From assembly GCA_030149115.1 (NCBI GenBank), contig JASBSE010000140.1:1-49086 (forward strand): a stretch of 49,086 bases of DNA, in the 5' to 3' direction. The notes beneath the pieces are model-generated. The model saw only the letters and a list, made by a program, of their open reading frames with translations, searched no databases and had not been told where the DNA came from. Origin of the DNA: Winogradskyella sp. GTDB taxonomy: Bacteria; Bacteroidota; Bacteroidia; Flavobacteriales; Flavobacteriaceae. Shown here one piece after another: positions 8,289-17,757 of the stretch. The translations under genes and the position numbers were made by a program. How positions within the stretch are numbered: position 1 is the first letter of the stretch; each line of letters starts with the position of its first letter.

Positions 8289-11200
8289 ATTCCTTTACCT
8301 TAATTTTTACCTTATATTTTAAAGGCTTTAATTTACCCAGCTTATTAATATCTTTAATCGCAAATATTTTAGAGTTCTTATTCACTAACCAAATTTCATA
8401 TTGATTAGAATTTTCTATACCAAATTCTCTTTCAGATTCTGATAAATCAAATGAGTATCCATTGTAATATTTACTTTCTACAAACTTCATCTCGTTAGTT
8501 ATAACATCAAAGTATTTAATATCATAATGCGCACTTTCATTAGTTTTTGCTATAAGTTCCACATTGGTATATAAATCTGGTTTACTCAATAAATACTTCT
8601 TTATAACATCTTCTACACTATTACCTAATTTTTTCTTTTGATTATCGGATAAGCCATTGCCCGAGCCATTTGTAGTGCCTAACCAAAAACCTCCATTTTG
8701 ATTTTCGTCATTATCGTTAATATTTTCGAATTCAAAATCTGTTATGAGTTCAGGCTCAACATTTTGATTTAAATTAAAATGAGGTTCTGTTATGTCAATA
8801 GTTTTTTTATTCTTTTCAGATAATTTTTTCTTTATATATTCAATATAACCCTCAAAGTAACTAAGGCTATTTAATTCTTCTTCCTTTCTGATGAAAAGCC
8901 TCTCATCTTCACTGAATTCTTCACTATTTTTATTTTCGACAAGGTCATAATCTTGAAACTCTTCATTAGTAAAATCAAAATCAACAAAATCAAATTTGTT
9001 GTTCAAAAGCTTCGTAATTTCATTTGTAAAATCATAACTTTTTTTACTTTGATTAAAGCTAAAATTATTTAATAAAGTTTCTATTTGGTATAAATACTTT
9101 ATAAATTTTTCTTGATCTTCTCGAGTTTTTTGAGATAAATGATACCAAACTTGATTTTTTATTTTTTTCTTTTGATTCTCATAAAACGAATAAAGTTCAT
9201 TTGTAAATAGTGAATCGAAAGATAGTTTGTAATCTGATACATTATTATAATTTTCTAAATCAATATTTAAAATTTGAAAGCAATTTCTAATTTTAAAAAG
9301 TTCTTCTAAATTGTCATCAGAATTAAACATTGATAGAGATTTAACCAAAGGAAAATAATGGTTGATGTATACCTCAATGTTGTTTTCATTTAAATCTGAT
9401 GGAATAACATTATCCTTTAGCTTGAAAATAGTTTTCCAAATAGATAGTCTTACACTTATCTCTCCTAATAATATTTTAGACTCTTCTAAAATTCCTTCTG
9501 CAAGCTCATTCTTTAAATCATAAATATTATCTTCCCTTGTCTGCATTATAATTGATTCAAAGATTTTCTTTTCATCAAGGGTGTCGAATACTTTTAAAAA
9601 AACATCTGACAAATTATCCCTGAACAATTTTTTTTGCTTTAAAACAGCAATGGTTGAACCATTAGGGATATTAAAATAAAATATATTATTCTTATATATA
9701 TAATTATAGGTTTCAATACTAAAAACCTCATTATCAATACTACATTCTAATTTAGAACAAACTTCTATTTTTAATTTATTTAATAATTGAACTTGCCCAT
9801 TCTTTACATCTTCTTTTGTGATTTTATCTAATCTAAAAGCTAGAATAAACGGCTTAATTTCCTTTATGAAATTTTGAAAGTCATCTGCAATAAAAAGGTT
9901 TGGCTGTTTATCTTCAATTTTTAAATCTAAAGCGTTCAAATCTTTAAGACCAAACATTTTTATGGCTCTAGAACCACCTGCTCTTGAGGGATAATAAAAA
10001 ATGGGAAATTTTCTTGTTAAGGTATCTGGTAATTGAATTCTATCACTGAAATATATTTCACTAGCATTTTTTACTATTATATTTTCACCTTGTCTTGCAT
10101 AAAGGTCTACATCTAAAATTGTTTCTTCGTTTTTTTTGTAATGACCCACTAAGCTTTTATAAAAAACTTGTGCTCCTTTTTCATTTTTTCTATCAGCAAG
10201 CTGTTGCGTTTTATTTTTTAAATAATCTATATCTAAATCATTAAAATCTTTTTTAGCTCCCAAAAAAGTTAGCATTCTATCTACTTCTGTTTTATCTAAA
10301 TCATTATTGATATTGAATAAATAATCATAATCAACTTTAAATGGATTAAACCACTCTTGCTTTTTATTGGTAATAAGGTAATTAGTAATATTAAAGTGCT
10401 TAGACAACTTATAATAAATATAATTTACAAAGGGTCTAATAGATTTTACACCATAATGACTGTAGTTCATTTTTTCCGATGAACTATAGGTTTCTGTATA
10501 ATTTATAAAAATAGATTTCAAAGAAGCATCTAACGACAGCCAACATATAATTTGATTAATATTTATAGTCTCTTTATCAAGAAATTTATTAAAGTTTTTT
10601 ATACCAAATAAACTATAACTATAGATTGATGTATTATGTACTTTATTCGAATATTGAATGAATTTAGTTTCTATATTTGAACTAATTTTTTCTATAATAG
10701 AAAATGGGTTAACCCCTAACCACTTTAAAAACTCTTCAACTTCTTGGATGTTTTTATCCTGTAAGCCCAATACAGAAAGTGTAGTAATTATATTTTCACT
10801 TTCATATAGCTCACCAAAGATTTGATTTGATAATTTACCCATCTGAAATTCATCAGATAGTACAAGAGTTTTAATATCAATTATCTCGTTATTTTTATTT
10901 AAACAAGGTATTTTGCCATCGTAATCCAAATCGGGATTATCTCCTCTTAATTTATAGTTGAAAAATAACTTCTGATAAAATTCTTTGATTACTATATTTT
11001 TATCTGCAGCCGATATTTTGAGGTAATTTTCGGTTTCACTAATTATTTTTTTAATAACTGTTTGCGGCTCAAATGAGTGAACATCTGATATTGTTTCCAG
11101 TTTATCTTTTAAGCTTCTTGACTTATGTGTAGCTGTTTGTAGTTTAAGCTGAATTATCAACTCGCTATATAAATCTGAATTTAAAAAACGGATTTTAGAA

Positions 11201-12726
11201 TATGATGGTACTTGTAAATCTTTATTTTCTGTAGTTTTATCAGTATAAACAAAATCTTCTGTTTTTATTGGCTCACCTTTCTCATCAATTAAAACTTCAA
11301 ATTTTTCGCTTGGATATAACTCTAATAATAAGCTTACTAATTTTGCTCTTTGTTTTATTGTTAATCCAACCACCAATCGTTCAATTATTTCTCTATAATT
11401 TTTTGGTTTATTCACATATTGCTGTGGTGTAATTGGTAAATCACAAAATACTATTTGCTCACTATAAAGGTGTTCAAGTTGATTGTCCGCAATAAACTCT
11501 GCGATTCTATTTCCTAAATTTTTAGCAATTGATGATGTAACATACTCTCCTGATAAGATTGGATAAACTTTAAATTTTTCCCAATAATTATTTATTAAGT
11601 TAGAATAGGGCTCGTAAATATTTAAATCATCATTATTAATGGATTGATACGGCAACCAAGATTTTGTATGTTTTTCTTTTAAATCATCAACCAATTCCAG
11701 GTGCAACTGAAATAGTTTTTTTAGTACAAACGGATTTATCTTAGACCTTGTACTGTGGTTTCTATTTTGGTCTAACTCCAAACTAGCGTGAGCAACAAAA
11801 GGTAATTCAAACGGAATTTGAGTTTTAAAATAGTTGTATAATACCTTATCACTGAAGGTTAAATTATCATTATAGGCAATTTTAACACTGTATTTCTTTG
11901 GTTGACTAGAGTCTTTATCTTCTATTAAGTTTTCATCAACAATACCGTCTGCTCCGATAACATAATATATCTTTCCATTATAATTAATTTCAAATTTATT
12001 CTCTGTAATTTTCGTTCTTGAAACAGAAATTGTTTTATTCAAAATGTCGCCTCCAATTTCTATGGTCTCTATATTTTTAAGAAATAAAAGTGTTTTTTCA
12101 CTTATTGACTTAAGCTGCTCTATAATACTTTCTTCGCTCTCTTTTTTATAGCTAACAGAAATTGTTGTTGTAAAAGCATTTTCATTATTAATGTCTTCAA
12201 TTTTACAACTATTTAACAATGGTAAAGGATATACATTATGGTTTAATTTACGTTCGTTTCTAATATTAGATAACTCCTGTTCTGAATATCCTATCTTATT
12301 TAATAGTATGTCTCTTTTAATTGCTGAATCGAAAATTAAAGCAAACCCATTGCTAATAATTGAAATTTTATTTGCCCAATTAATAATAGACCTAAAACCA
12401 AGTCCTTTATTACCTATAAAGTCTGACGATACTTTAGAAGACAAACCAGGATAAAAAATAGAATCGTAACCTTTTACTGCGAATGGCTTATTGCCATCGT
12501 TGCTTATTTCTAAAATTTGATTTTTAGTATCTATAAAGATTCTAACCTTAGAAGCTCCTTCATCTTCACAGTTTTGAAACAACTCTAAAAGCTGCCTTCC
12601 ATTATAACCTTGATTGGTTTGTTTTTCTATATTATGTAAGCTTAAAAGATTTTTGGGGTTTCTTAACTCTGCCCATCTTCTTTCAATAATACGTTGTACC
12701 TGCTTTTTTACACTCAAATTCTCCAT
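8278..12726 (-). CDS. GHKL ATPase (sacsin-like) with DUF3883/nuclease-like C-terminus, embedded in the R-M operon
   Basis: A 1482-residue protein. The N-terminus is a GHKL/Hsp90-like ATPase of sacsin type: ELFQNCEDEGASKV (N box, about 49-62), ISNDGNKPF (D77-x-G79) and GNKGLGFRS (about 105-113). The long middle has no motif I recognise and is rich in Asn, Lys and Ile. The last ~115 residues resemble DUF3883 (NO VEIN-type C-terminus): VEDVIKKYL, HYDIKYFD (D1402), FVESKYY (E1417-x-K1419) and a YEIWLVNK strand, an arrangement like PD-(D/E)XK nucleases. It starts 3 bases after an hsdS tail remnant and overlaps hsdR by 11 bases. DNA composition is visibly more AT-rich than hsdM or hsdR, which suggests separate origin. 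A defence role is inferred from position and domains; no published system is assigned. Confidence 0.8.
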   Translation of the reverse strand: MENLSVKKQVQRIIERRWAELRNPKNLLSLHNIEKQTNQGYNGRQLLELFQNCEDEGASKVRIFIDTKNQILEISNDGNKPFAVKGYDSIFYPGLSSKVSSDFIGNKGLGFRSIINWANKISIISNGFALIFDSAIKRDILLNKIGYSEQELSNIRNERKLNHNVYPLPLLNSCKIEDINNENAFTTTISVSYKKESEESIIEQLKSISEKTLLFLKNIETIEIGGDILNKTISVSRTKITENKFEINYNGKIYYVIGADGIVDENLIEDKDSSQPKKYSVKIAYNDNLTFSDKVLYNYFKTQIPFELPFVAHASLELDQNRNHSTRSKINPFVLKKLFQLHLELVDDLKEKHTKSWLPYQSINNDDLNIYEPYSNLINNYWEKFKVYPILSGEYVTSSIAKNLGNRIAEFIADNQLEHLYSEQIVFCDLPITPQQYVNKPKNYREIIERLVVGLTIKQRAKLVSLLLELYPSEKFEVLIDEKGEPIKTEDFVYTDKTTENKDLQVPSYSKIRFLNSDLYSELIIQLKLQTATHKSRSLKDKLETISDVHSFEPQTVIKKIISETENYLKISAADKNIVIKEFYQKLFFNYKLRGDNPDLDYDGKIPCLNKNNEIIDIKTLVLSDEFQMGKLSNQIFGELYESENIITTLSVLGLQDKNIQEVEEFLKWLGVNPFSIIEKISSNIETKFIQYSNKVHNTSIYSYSLFGIKNFNKFLDKETININQIICWLSLDASLKSIFINYTETYSSSEKMNYSHYGVKSIRPFVNYIYYKLSKHFNITNYLITNKKQEWFNPFKVDYDYLFNINNDLDKTEVDRMLTFLGAKKDFNDLDIDYLKNKTQQLADRKNEKGAQVFYKSLVGHYKKNEETILDVDLYARQGENIIVKNASEIYFSDRIQLPDTLTRKFPIFYYPSRAGGSRAIKMFGLKDLNALDLKIEDKQPNLFIADDFQNFIKEIKPFILAFRLDKITKEDVKNGQVQLLNKLKIEVCSKLECSIDNEVFSIETYNYIYKNNIFYFNIPNGSTIAVLKQKKLFRDNLSDVFLKVFDTLDEKKIFESIIMQTREDNIYDLKNELAEGILEESKILLGEISVRLSIWKTIFKLKDNVIPSDLNENNIEVYINHYFPLVKSLSMFNSDDNLEELFKIRNCFQILNIDLENYNNVSDYKLSFDSLFTNELYSFYENQKKKIKNQVWYHLSQKTREDQEKFIKYLYQIETLLNNFSFNQSKKSYDFTNEITKLLNNKFDFVDFDFTNEEFQDYDLVENKNSEEFSEDERLFIRKEEELNSLSYFEGYIEYIKKKLSEKNKKTIDITEPHFNLNQNVEPELITDFEFENINDNDENQNGGFWLGTTNGSGNGLSDNQKKKLGNSVEDVIKKYLLSKPDLYTNVELIAKTNESAHYDIKYFDVITNEMKFVESKYYNGYSFDLSESEREFGIENSNQYEIWLVNKNSKIFAIKDINKLGKLKPLKYKVKIKVKEYAV

Positions 12727-12729
12727 ACC

Positions 12730-12834
12730 CTAACACACCCTTACCTTACCCGTTACCACACTATTAATTAGACTACTTTGATACCTTTGTAGCTTTTCTA
12801 CATTTTGAACAACAAAACTTGACCTAATTATCAT
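12730..12834 (-). pseudogene. Remnant of a second hsdS 3' end
   Basis: Reading the minus strand, this stretch encodes ...KLQRYQSSLINSVVTGK then VRVC and a TAG stop at 12730-12732. The real hsdS ends KLQEYKNSLINSVVTGK then VRVC. At the DNA level 59 of 66 bases match 13964-14029 by my count. Upstream of about 12800 the similarity fades, and an in-frame stop lies at 12844-12846, so only the last ~22 codons survive. The similarity continues past the stop up to the ATG of the following gene in both copies. It is either a relic of a second specificity gene or a product of cassette insertion at the hsdS end. Confidence 0.85.
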
Positions 12835-12836
12835 AA

Positions 12837-13961
12837 TTATAAATTATCTACTTTAAAATACAACAAAGTACCATCTGAATATTTTTTCAAATAGGCAATA
12901 TTCCTTTCAGGTGATTGAAATCCCTCATCTGCCTCATTGACCAAACCATCTATTACCTTCTTATAAATTCCTATTTTAAAATTTTTCGAAGTTCTAAAGT
13001 AACCATGCAAAAAGAAATATGTTACAAAACCATTCAGGAAAGTATTATTCTCTAACAGTAAAGGTTGTTTTACCCAATAAATGGGATTTTGCTCATCTGT
13101 AGTGTTGTCTAATTCATAGAATTGGTCATTGTCATTAATTTCAGGCACATTATTCTCCTCTAAAATAGCTTCTACCCTCTTAAAATCCCCAACTAAATAA
13201 AACCATGAAGCATAATGTAATTTTTTTAATGGAATATACTCTTTATGTGTTGAACAATCTGTTTCTACAAATGCATAATTAATCGAAGACTTTCTAATCT
13301 TTCGTATTTTTTTATTACTGTAGTCATTATTATCCTGAAACCTTAAACTTACAGGGATTTTATAATCAATACAAGGTGGACTATAAACATCATTTATTTG
13401 TCCAAAAGCACTTAATAAATCTCTAGTTGCATTACCATTCATATTGCCTTTTGACTCATATAATCCAACTTTTGTTAATGTCGAATTTAATATGACAAAA
13501 TCGGGTGACTTTCCACCACTTTCAAATCGTATACTAGTTTTTTCTTTAGCTAAATCATAATCTATAAAATAAGGAAATCCCAACCTCTTGGTTACAAAAT
13601 AAGTATTGATTCCTTGAGCCATTTCACCTATTCGTGTACTTTTAGAGAAATCTCTTAACCGTTTGTATCTTGACTCGCTTAAGGTAAGATTATTGTTATT
13701 TAAATCAACAAAATTTAAATGGCTTAATAAAGAAGAAATAATATCAAAATATAACTCTTGATTAGTTAAAGTATAGGTACAGATGGTTCTTGCGGTATAA
13801 TAAGCCATATCTAATATGTCTAAACTAAAATCCTCCTCTTGTCTTCTTGCCGATTTTAAAAAGGCTGGTGCTTGATATTTAAAAACATCTAAATTAAAAG
13901 GCACAAGACCATTTACAGATCTTCGTCTAATTGCATCAATAATTATATGGCCTCTAAACAT
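12837..13961 (-). CDS. PD-(D/E)XK nuclease-like protein embedded in the R-M operon
   Basis: The ATG at 13959-13961 is preferred over the GTG at 13968-13970, because it sits 2 bases after the hsdS stop and mirrors the spacing of the next gene. This gives a protein of 374 residues. Near the middle, GGKSPDFVILN is followed by LYESKGN: an Asp (about 154) and Glu-x-Lys (about 169-171) in the spacing of a PD-(D/E)XK core. An upstream helix, RIGEMAQGINTYF, could supply the extra acidic residue. No signal peptide or transmembrane segment is seen. The family is not recognised. It lies between intact hsdS and the hsdS tail remnant, is AT-rich like the 8278-12726 gene, and is probably co-transcribed with hsdMSR. 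Nuclease activity is inference from the motif. Confidence 0.7.
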   Translation of the reverse strand: MFRGHIIIDAIRRRSVNGLVPFNLDVFKYQAPAFLKSARRQEEDFSLDILDMAYYTARTICTYTLTNQELYFDIISSLLSHLNFVDLNNNNLTLSESRYKRLRDFSKSTRIGEMAQGINTYFVTKRLGFPYFIDYDLAKEKTSIRFESGGKSPDFVILNSTLTKVGLYESKGNMNGNATRDLLSAFGQINDVYSPPCIDYKIPVSLRFQDNNDYSNKKIRKIRKSSINYAFVETDCSTHKEYIPLKKLHYASWFYLVGDFKRVEAILEENNVPEINDNDQFYELDNTTDEQNPIYWVKQPLLLENNTFLNGFVTYFFLHGYFRTSKNFKIGIYKKVIDGLVNEADEGFQSPERNIAYLKKYSDGTLLYFKVDNL

Positions 13962-13963
13962 AC

Positions 13964-15271
13964 CTAACACACCCTAACCTTACCCGTTACCACACTATTG
14001 ATTAAACTATTTTTATACTCTTGTAGCTTACTTATTTCTTGTTCTTTTAGGTTTATAGCGGTTTCTATTTTAGTCGATGCGGTTTCTATATATTGGGCGA
14101 TTTCTTTTTGTTCGGAAAGTGGTGCAATAGGAAAACGTAAAGACTTTATTAAATCTTGACTAATATTTGGTTGTCCACCTCCATAACCAAGAGAAATAAT
14201 TTCTGTCCTAAAAGCTAAAAGAACCTGAAAAAAGTACTCAATAATTAAATTGTTTGGCTTACCGAAAATACAACAAGCTTGATTTGTAGCTGATTTAACA
14301 CCTAAAATACCAAGTTTCCCAATTGTTGCTCCATACATAGCCATTACTAAACTTCCTTTAGGATAAATTTTTAAACTACTAAAATCTCTAAAAGCTCTTT
14401 CTTTTAATGTTCGTTTTGTCTTAAAAACAGTACTATCATTTAAATCTCCTGTTTGTAAAAAATTATACTTACCATCATAGTACCTATTATCCCCAGATGT
14501 AGGTGTTGTTCCACTGCCGATTTTATTAAATAAATGCGTAACTTTCTTCACTTCCCAATGCTCCGGAATCTCCCCTATCCACTGCACACCAGAGTCTTTC
14601 ATATCGACTGCGCTCGATGTGACACCTTTTGTTACCGCTTTGTGTATGAGGATTTGTTTGCGTTCTTTTAATAGGGCTATCTGTTGTTGTTTTATGGCAA
14701 TAGCCTCATCTATTTTGGTGGTTTTGTCGTCTAAAAAGTCAACAATAAGTTTTTGTTCATTGTAGTTTGGATAGGGAATAATTACATCGCCAAATTTATC
14801 AAAATACAAACGCAACCTCATATCCATTATCCCACGAGAATGTTTCTTTAATTCTGAAATACAAGCTGAGTTTCTAAATAAATAATGATAAAAATTACTT
14901 TCAATTTTAACTTTAGCTCTAAGAATGTCATAAGCAGGGCTTGTTACTCCATCATAGTCTGAAACACCAATAGCTCCCATCCAAGCTAATAATTTGTTGA
15001 CGACAACATCTCCTCTTTTTACGAGCCAATAACCATCTGTTGTTGATGCTTTATTTCCCCTTTCTTCTAAATCCTTTCTTGGTTTAACCCCAATATCTGT
15101 ATATACCGATAATAATTCAAAATCGTTATTCGAGTGAGCAGGTTCAGTTACCAATCTAAAAACATTCTTAACTTTAGTTGCATGCCAATGCTCAGGAATC
15201 TCACCCAACCATTCTACACCAGAGTCTTTATAGCTGTCGTAACGCTGTATTTTAGTTTCTACTTCTACCAT
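13964..15271 (-). CDS. hsdS: Type I restriction enzyme specificity (S) subunit
   Basis: A 435-residue protein with the two-fold HsdS layout. Target-recognition domain 1 opens with DSGVEWLGEIPEHW (residues about 16-29) and ends in PYPNYNEQKLIVDFLDDKT; a central helix follows (KIDEAIAIKQQQIALLKERKQ, about 186-206). Domain 2 opens with the near-identical DSGVQWIGEIPEHW (226-239) and closes with PLSEQKEIAQYIETASTKIETAI and the second conserved helix. Each domain should read one half of a bipartite target, with the helices setting the spacing and docking HsdM. The target cannot be predicted. The gene follows the hsdM stop with no gap. Its last ~22 codons are duplicated at 12730-12795. Confidence 0.95.
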   Translation of the reverse strand: MVEVETKIQRYDSYKDSGVEWLGEIPEHWHATKVKNVFRLVTEPAHSNNDFELLSVYTDIGVKPRKDLEERGNKASTTDGYWLVKRGDVVVNKLLAWMGAIGVSDYDGVTSPAYDILRAKVKIESNFYHYLFRNSACISELKKHSRGIMDMRLRLYFDKFGDVIIPYPNYNEQKLIVDFLDDKTTKIDEAIAIKQQQIALLKERKQILIHKAVTKGVTSSAVDMKDSGVQWIGEIPEHWEVKKVTHLFNKIGSGTTPTSGDNRYYDGKYNFLQTGDLNDSTVFKTKRTLKERAFRDFSSLKIYPKGSLVMAMYGATIGKLGILGVKSATNQACCIFGKPNNLIIEYFFQVLLAFRTEIISLGYGGGQPNISQDLIKSLRFPIAPLSEQKEIAQYIETASTKIETAINLKEQEISKLQEYKNSLINSVVTGKVRVC

Positions 15272-17620
15272 TTACACCAAGTTTAAAATATCTGCAATTA
15301 GACCATCGCTTTGTTGTTCTAGCTCTAAAATATCTGCTGTTACCTCCTCTATACTACGTAAAGGTGTGTGCTTGTAAAAGTATTTGTTAAAGCTAATTTC
15401 GTAGCCAATTTTGGTCGCATCTAGGTTTATCCAAGACTCCGCAACGTGTGGTTGTACTTCGCGTTTAAAGTAATTGTGAATGTGGTCTTTTAATGGTACA
15501 TTTTCGGTATCGCGTAGGTCGCTTTCGGTTTCGTAAGTAATATACTGCCCTGCTTTAGCTGTTGGGTAATACCCAAAATCTGGTAAGTCTACTTCTTTGC
15601 AATCTAAATGTTGTAAGAGTTGATTGAGCTTATCGACTGTAAGTTTTACCGTTTTTTTAATCACTTTTTCGGCATCAGCATCGTACCAACTTACCGCGTT
15701 TAAAATGGCTTTTTTCTCGCTTGCACCTAGTTTTAGGTTTTGGGCTTTAATTTCGGCATCTAAATCTTCTACAAATACATTAAAGTCGGTATACTCCTTA
15801 TAGCCAAATACATTTTGTAAGGCTTTGGCAGCTTTAACCAATGCCAAATGTTTGTGCCATGTGTCTTTTTTAGTGAGTTTTGTTTTATTAGCAGACGATA
15901 GATTTAGGTCTTGTGCTTCGCACCATTCCAAAATTTGGTCTTTGTATTGTGCTGTATTGCTGTAGATAGCATCGTCAAATTCTTGGTATGCCCATTGCAT
16001 TGGTTCTAGCAAACGGCTATCAAAACGTAAAGTTTCTACACGCTCGTTGGTAAATTGTGCTTTTAAACGTTTTGGGCGTTCTATAGTGGCTTTGTAATAG
16101 CCAAAATCTGTATTCTCAAATACTTGTGCTGCTAAACTCTCTTCGCCTTCACCTTCTTTACGTTCTAAATGGGTATAGCAGTTAACGATTTCAGTAATGT
16201 GTTCTACTGTGAGTTCGCAGTTTTTGTTTCCTAAGTTTTTACGCAGTTTTTTATACAAAGCATTGGCATCTATGAGTTGTACTTTGCCTTTACGGTGTTC
16301 GGCTTTATTGTTGCTTAAAATCCAGATATAGGTGGTAATGCCGGTGTTGTAAAACAGGTTATTGGGAAGTTGCACAATAGCTTCTAGCCAATCGTTTTCT
16401 ATAATGTAACGACGTATGTTGCTTTCGCCACCACCAGCATCGCCTGTAAACAAGCTACTACCATTATGTACACTGGCAATACGTGTTCCTGTTGGGCTTT
16501 GGTGTAAGGGTTTCATTTTAGAGACCATTTCCATTAAAAACAATAATTGCCCATCGCTAGAACGTGGTACGGCATCTACATCTTCCAACACGCCCCAATA
16601 ATTTTTGAGTTGAATTTTAAAACGCTCGTCAATAACATCTTTACCATCTTTGATGTATTTCTGCTCACTCGCCCAAGATTTTCCGTAAGGGGGATTAGAA
16701 AGCATAAAATCAAAGCTTTTGCCTGCAAATTCATCGGTAGACAAGGTAGAACCTACACGTATGTTGGCAGGGTCGTTGCCCTTAATCATCATATCACTTT
16801 TACAAATGGCGTAAGTTTCGTCGTTGATTTCTTTACCGTATAAATACACATCGCCCATAGCACGTATGCTGCCTTCTTCATCTTTGATAAAGTTTTGGCT
16901 TTCGGTAAGCATACCTCCACTACCACAAGCTGGGTCGTAAATGGTCATAACTGGTGGCAAATTATCTTTAATGGGGTCGAAGATGATGTGCGTCATTAAA
17001 TCAATCACCTCACGTGGTGTAAAGTGTTCACCAGCCTCTTCGTTGTTTTCTTCGTTGAATTTTCTAATCAATTCTTCAAACACATAACCCATTCCTAAAT
17101 TAGATAAAGCAGGTAATTTTCTACCTTCTGGGTCTTCTTTTTCAAAAGGTGTGAGGTTGATGTATGGTGAGGTGAATTTTTCTAATACATCTAACAACAC
17201 ATCTTTATCAGACATTTTTCGTATTTGTGCTCGTAAATTAAATTTTTGAATGATTTCTTTTACGTTTGGACTGAAACCGTTAAGATAATCTTCAAAATTA
17301 GCTTGTAGTATTTGTGCGCTGTTGGTAGCTGTATCTTTTAATTGTTGAAGTGTCCATTTACTGGTATTGTAAAACACGTATCCAGAAGCATCACGCAATC
17401 CGTTTTCATCCCATTCAGTAAAGCCAGCTTCATCACGTTGAAAGGCTAATTCTTCTAAAACAGCTGTTTTAGTAGGTTCTAAAAGCGCGTCTAAACGACG
17501 TAGAACTATCATTGGCAATATAACGTCGCGGTATTTACCACGTACGTAAACGTCTCGCAGGCAATCGTCTGCAATAGACCAGATAAAGGATACTAATTTA
17601 TTGTGGGTTTGTTTGTTCAT
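15272..17620 (-). CDS. hsdM: Type I restriction enzyme methyltransferase (M) subunit
   Basis: A 782-residue adenine-N6 methyltransferase. The helical HsdM N-terminal domain spans about 5-150 (SFIWSIADDCLRDVYVRGKYRD region). The catalytic domain shows EHFTPREVIDLM (199-209), the SAM-binding DPACGSGG (229-236) and the catalytic NPPY (309-312). It is longer than many HsdM proteins: after about residue 500 there is a further ~280-residue helical region with charged repeats, likely for contacts with HsdS. All catalytic residues are present, so it should protect host DNA. It is the first gene of the operon; no TAnnTTTG promoter was found in the 137 bases upstream, before the terminator of the next operon. 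Confidence 0.95.
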   Translation of the reverse strand: MNKQTHNKLVSFIWSIADDCLRDVYVRGKYRDVILPMIVLRRLDALLEPTKTAVLEELAFQRDEAGFTEWDENGLRDASGYVFYNTSKWTLQQLKDTATNSAQILQANFEDYLNGFSPNVKEIIQKFNLRAQIRKMSDKDVLLDVLEKFTSPYINLTPFEKEDPEGRKLPALSNLGMGYVFEELIRKFNEENNEEAGEHFTPREVIDLMTHIIFDPIKDNLPPVMTIYDPACGSGGMLTESQNFIKDEEGSIRAMGDVYLYGKEINDETYAICKSDMMIKGNDPANIRVGSTLSTDEFAGKSFDFMLSNPPYGKSWASEQKYIKDGKDVIDERFKIQLKNYWGVLEDVDAVPRSSDGQLLFLMEMVSKMKPLHQSPTGTRIASVHNGSSLFTGDAGGGESNIRRYIIENDWLEAIVQLPNNLFYNTGITTYIWILSNNKAEHRKGKVQLIDANALYKKLRKNLGNKNCELTVEHITEIVNCYTHLERKEGEGEESLAAQVFENTDFGYYKATIERPKRLKAQFTNERVETLRFDSRLLEPMQWAYQEFDDAIYSNTAQYKDQILEWCEAQDLNLSSANKTKLTKKDTWHKHLALVKAAKALQNVFGYKEYTDFNVFVEDLDAEIKAQNLKLGASEKKAILNAVSWYDADAEKVIKKTVKLTVDKLNQLLQHLDCKEVDLPDFGYYPTAKAGQYITYETESDLRDTENVPLKDHIHNYFKREVQPHVAESWINLDATKIGYEISFNKYFYKHTPLRSIEEVTADILELEQQSDGLIADILNLV

Positions 17621-17722
17621 TTAGTTCAAAACATTAGTGGGCATATCATGATAAAATATCACAATATACTTACTTCTTTTACGAATAAAAATTGAAATTA
17701 ATTAAGGGACTCTAAAGATAAA

Positions 17723-17750
17723 AAAAGCCCTCGGGTTTGCAAGGGCTTTT
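17723..17750 (-). terminator. Bidirectional-looking terminator
   Basis: AAAAGCCCT (17723-17731) pairs with AGGGCTTTT (17742-17750) around a 10-base loop. On the minus strand the hairpin is followed by a long T-run, so it should end the 19418-17758 operon and insulate hsdM from read-through. Confidence 0.85.
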
Positions 17751-17757
17751 AAAAACT

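Noticed and set aside
12837..13961. The 374-aa gene as anticodon nuclease PrrC or RloC
   Set aside because: There is no P-loop ATPase and no ABC signature, and the visible motif is PD-(D/E)XK-like instead.
5226..17620. The R-M region as a genomic island with integrase and att sites
   Set aside because: No integrase, tRNA gene or flanking direct repeat was found at its ends; only internal hsdS tail copies are seen.
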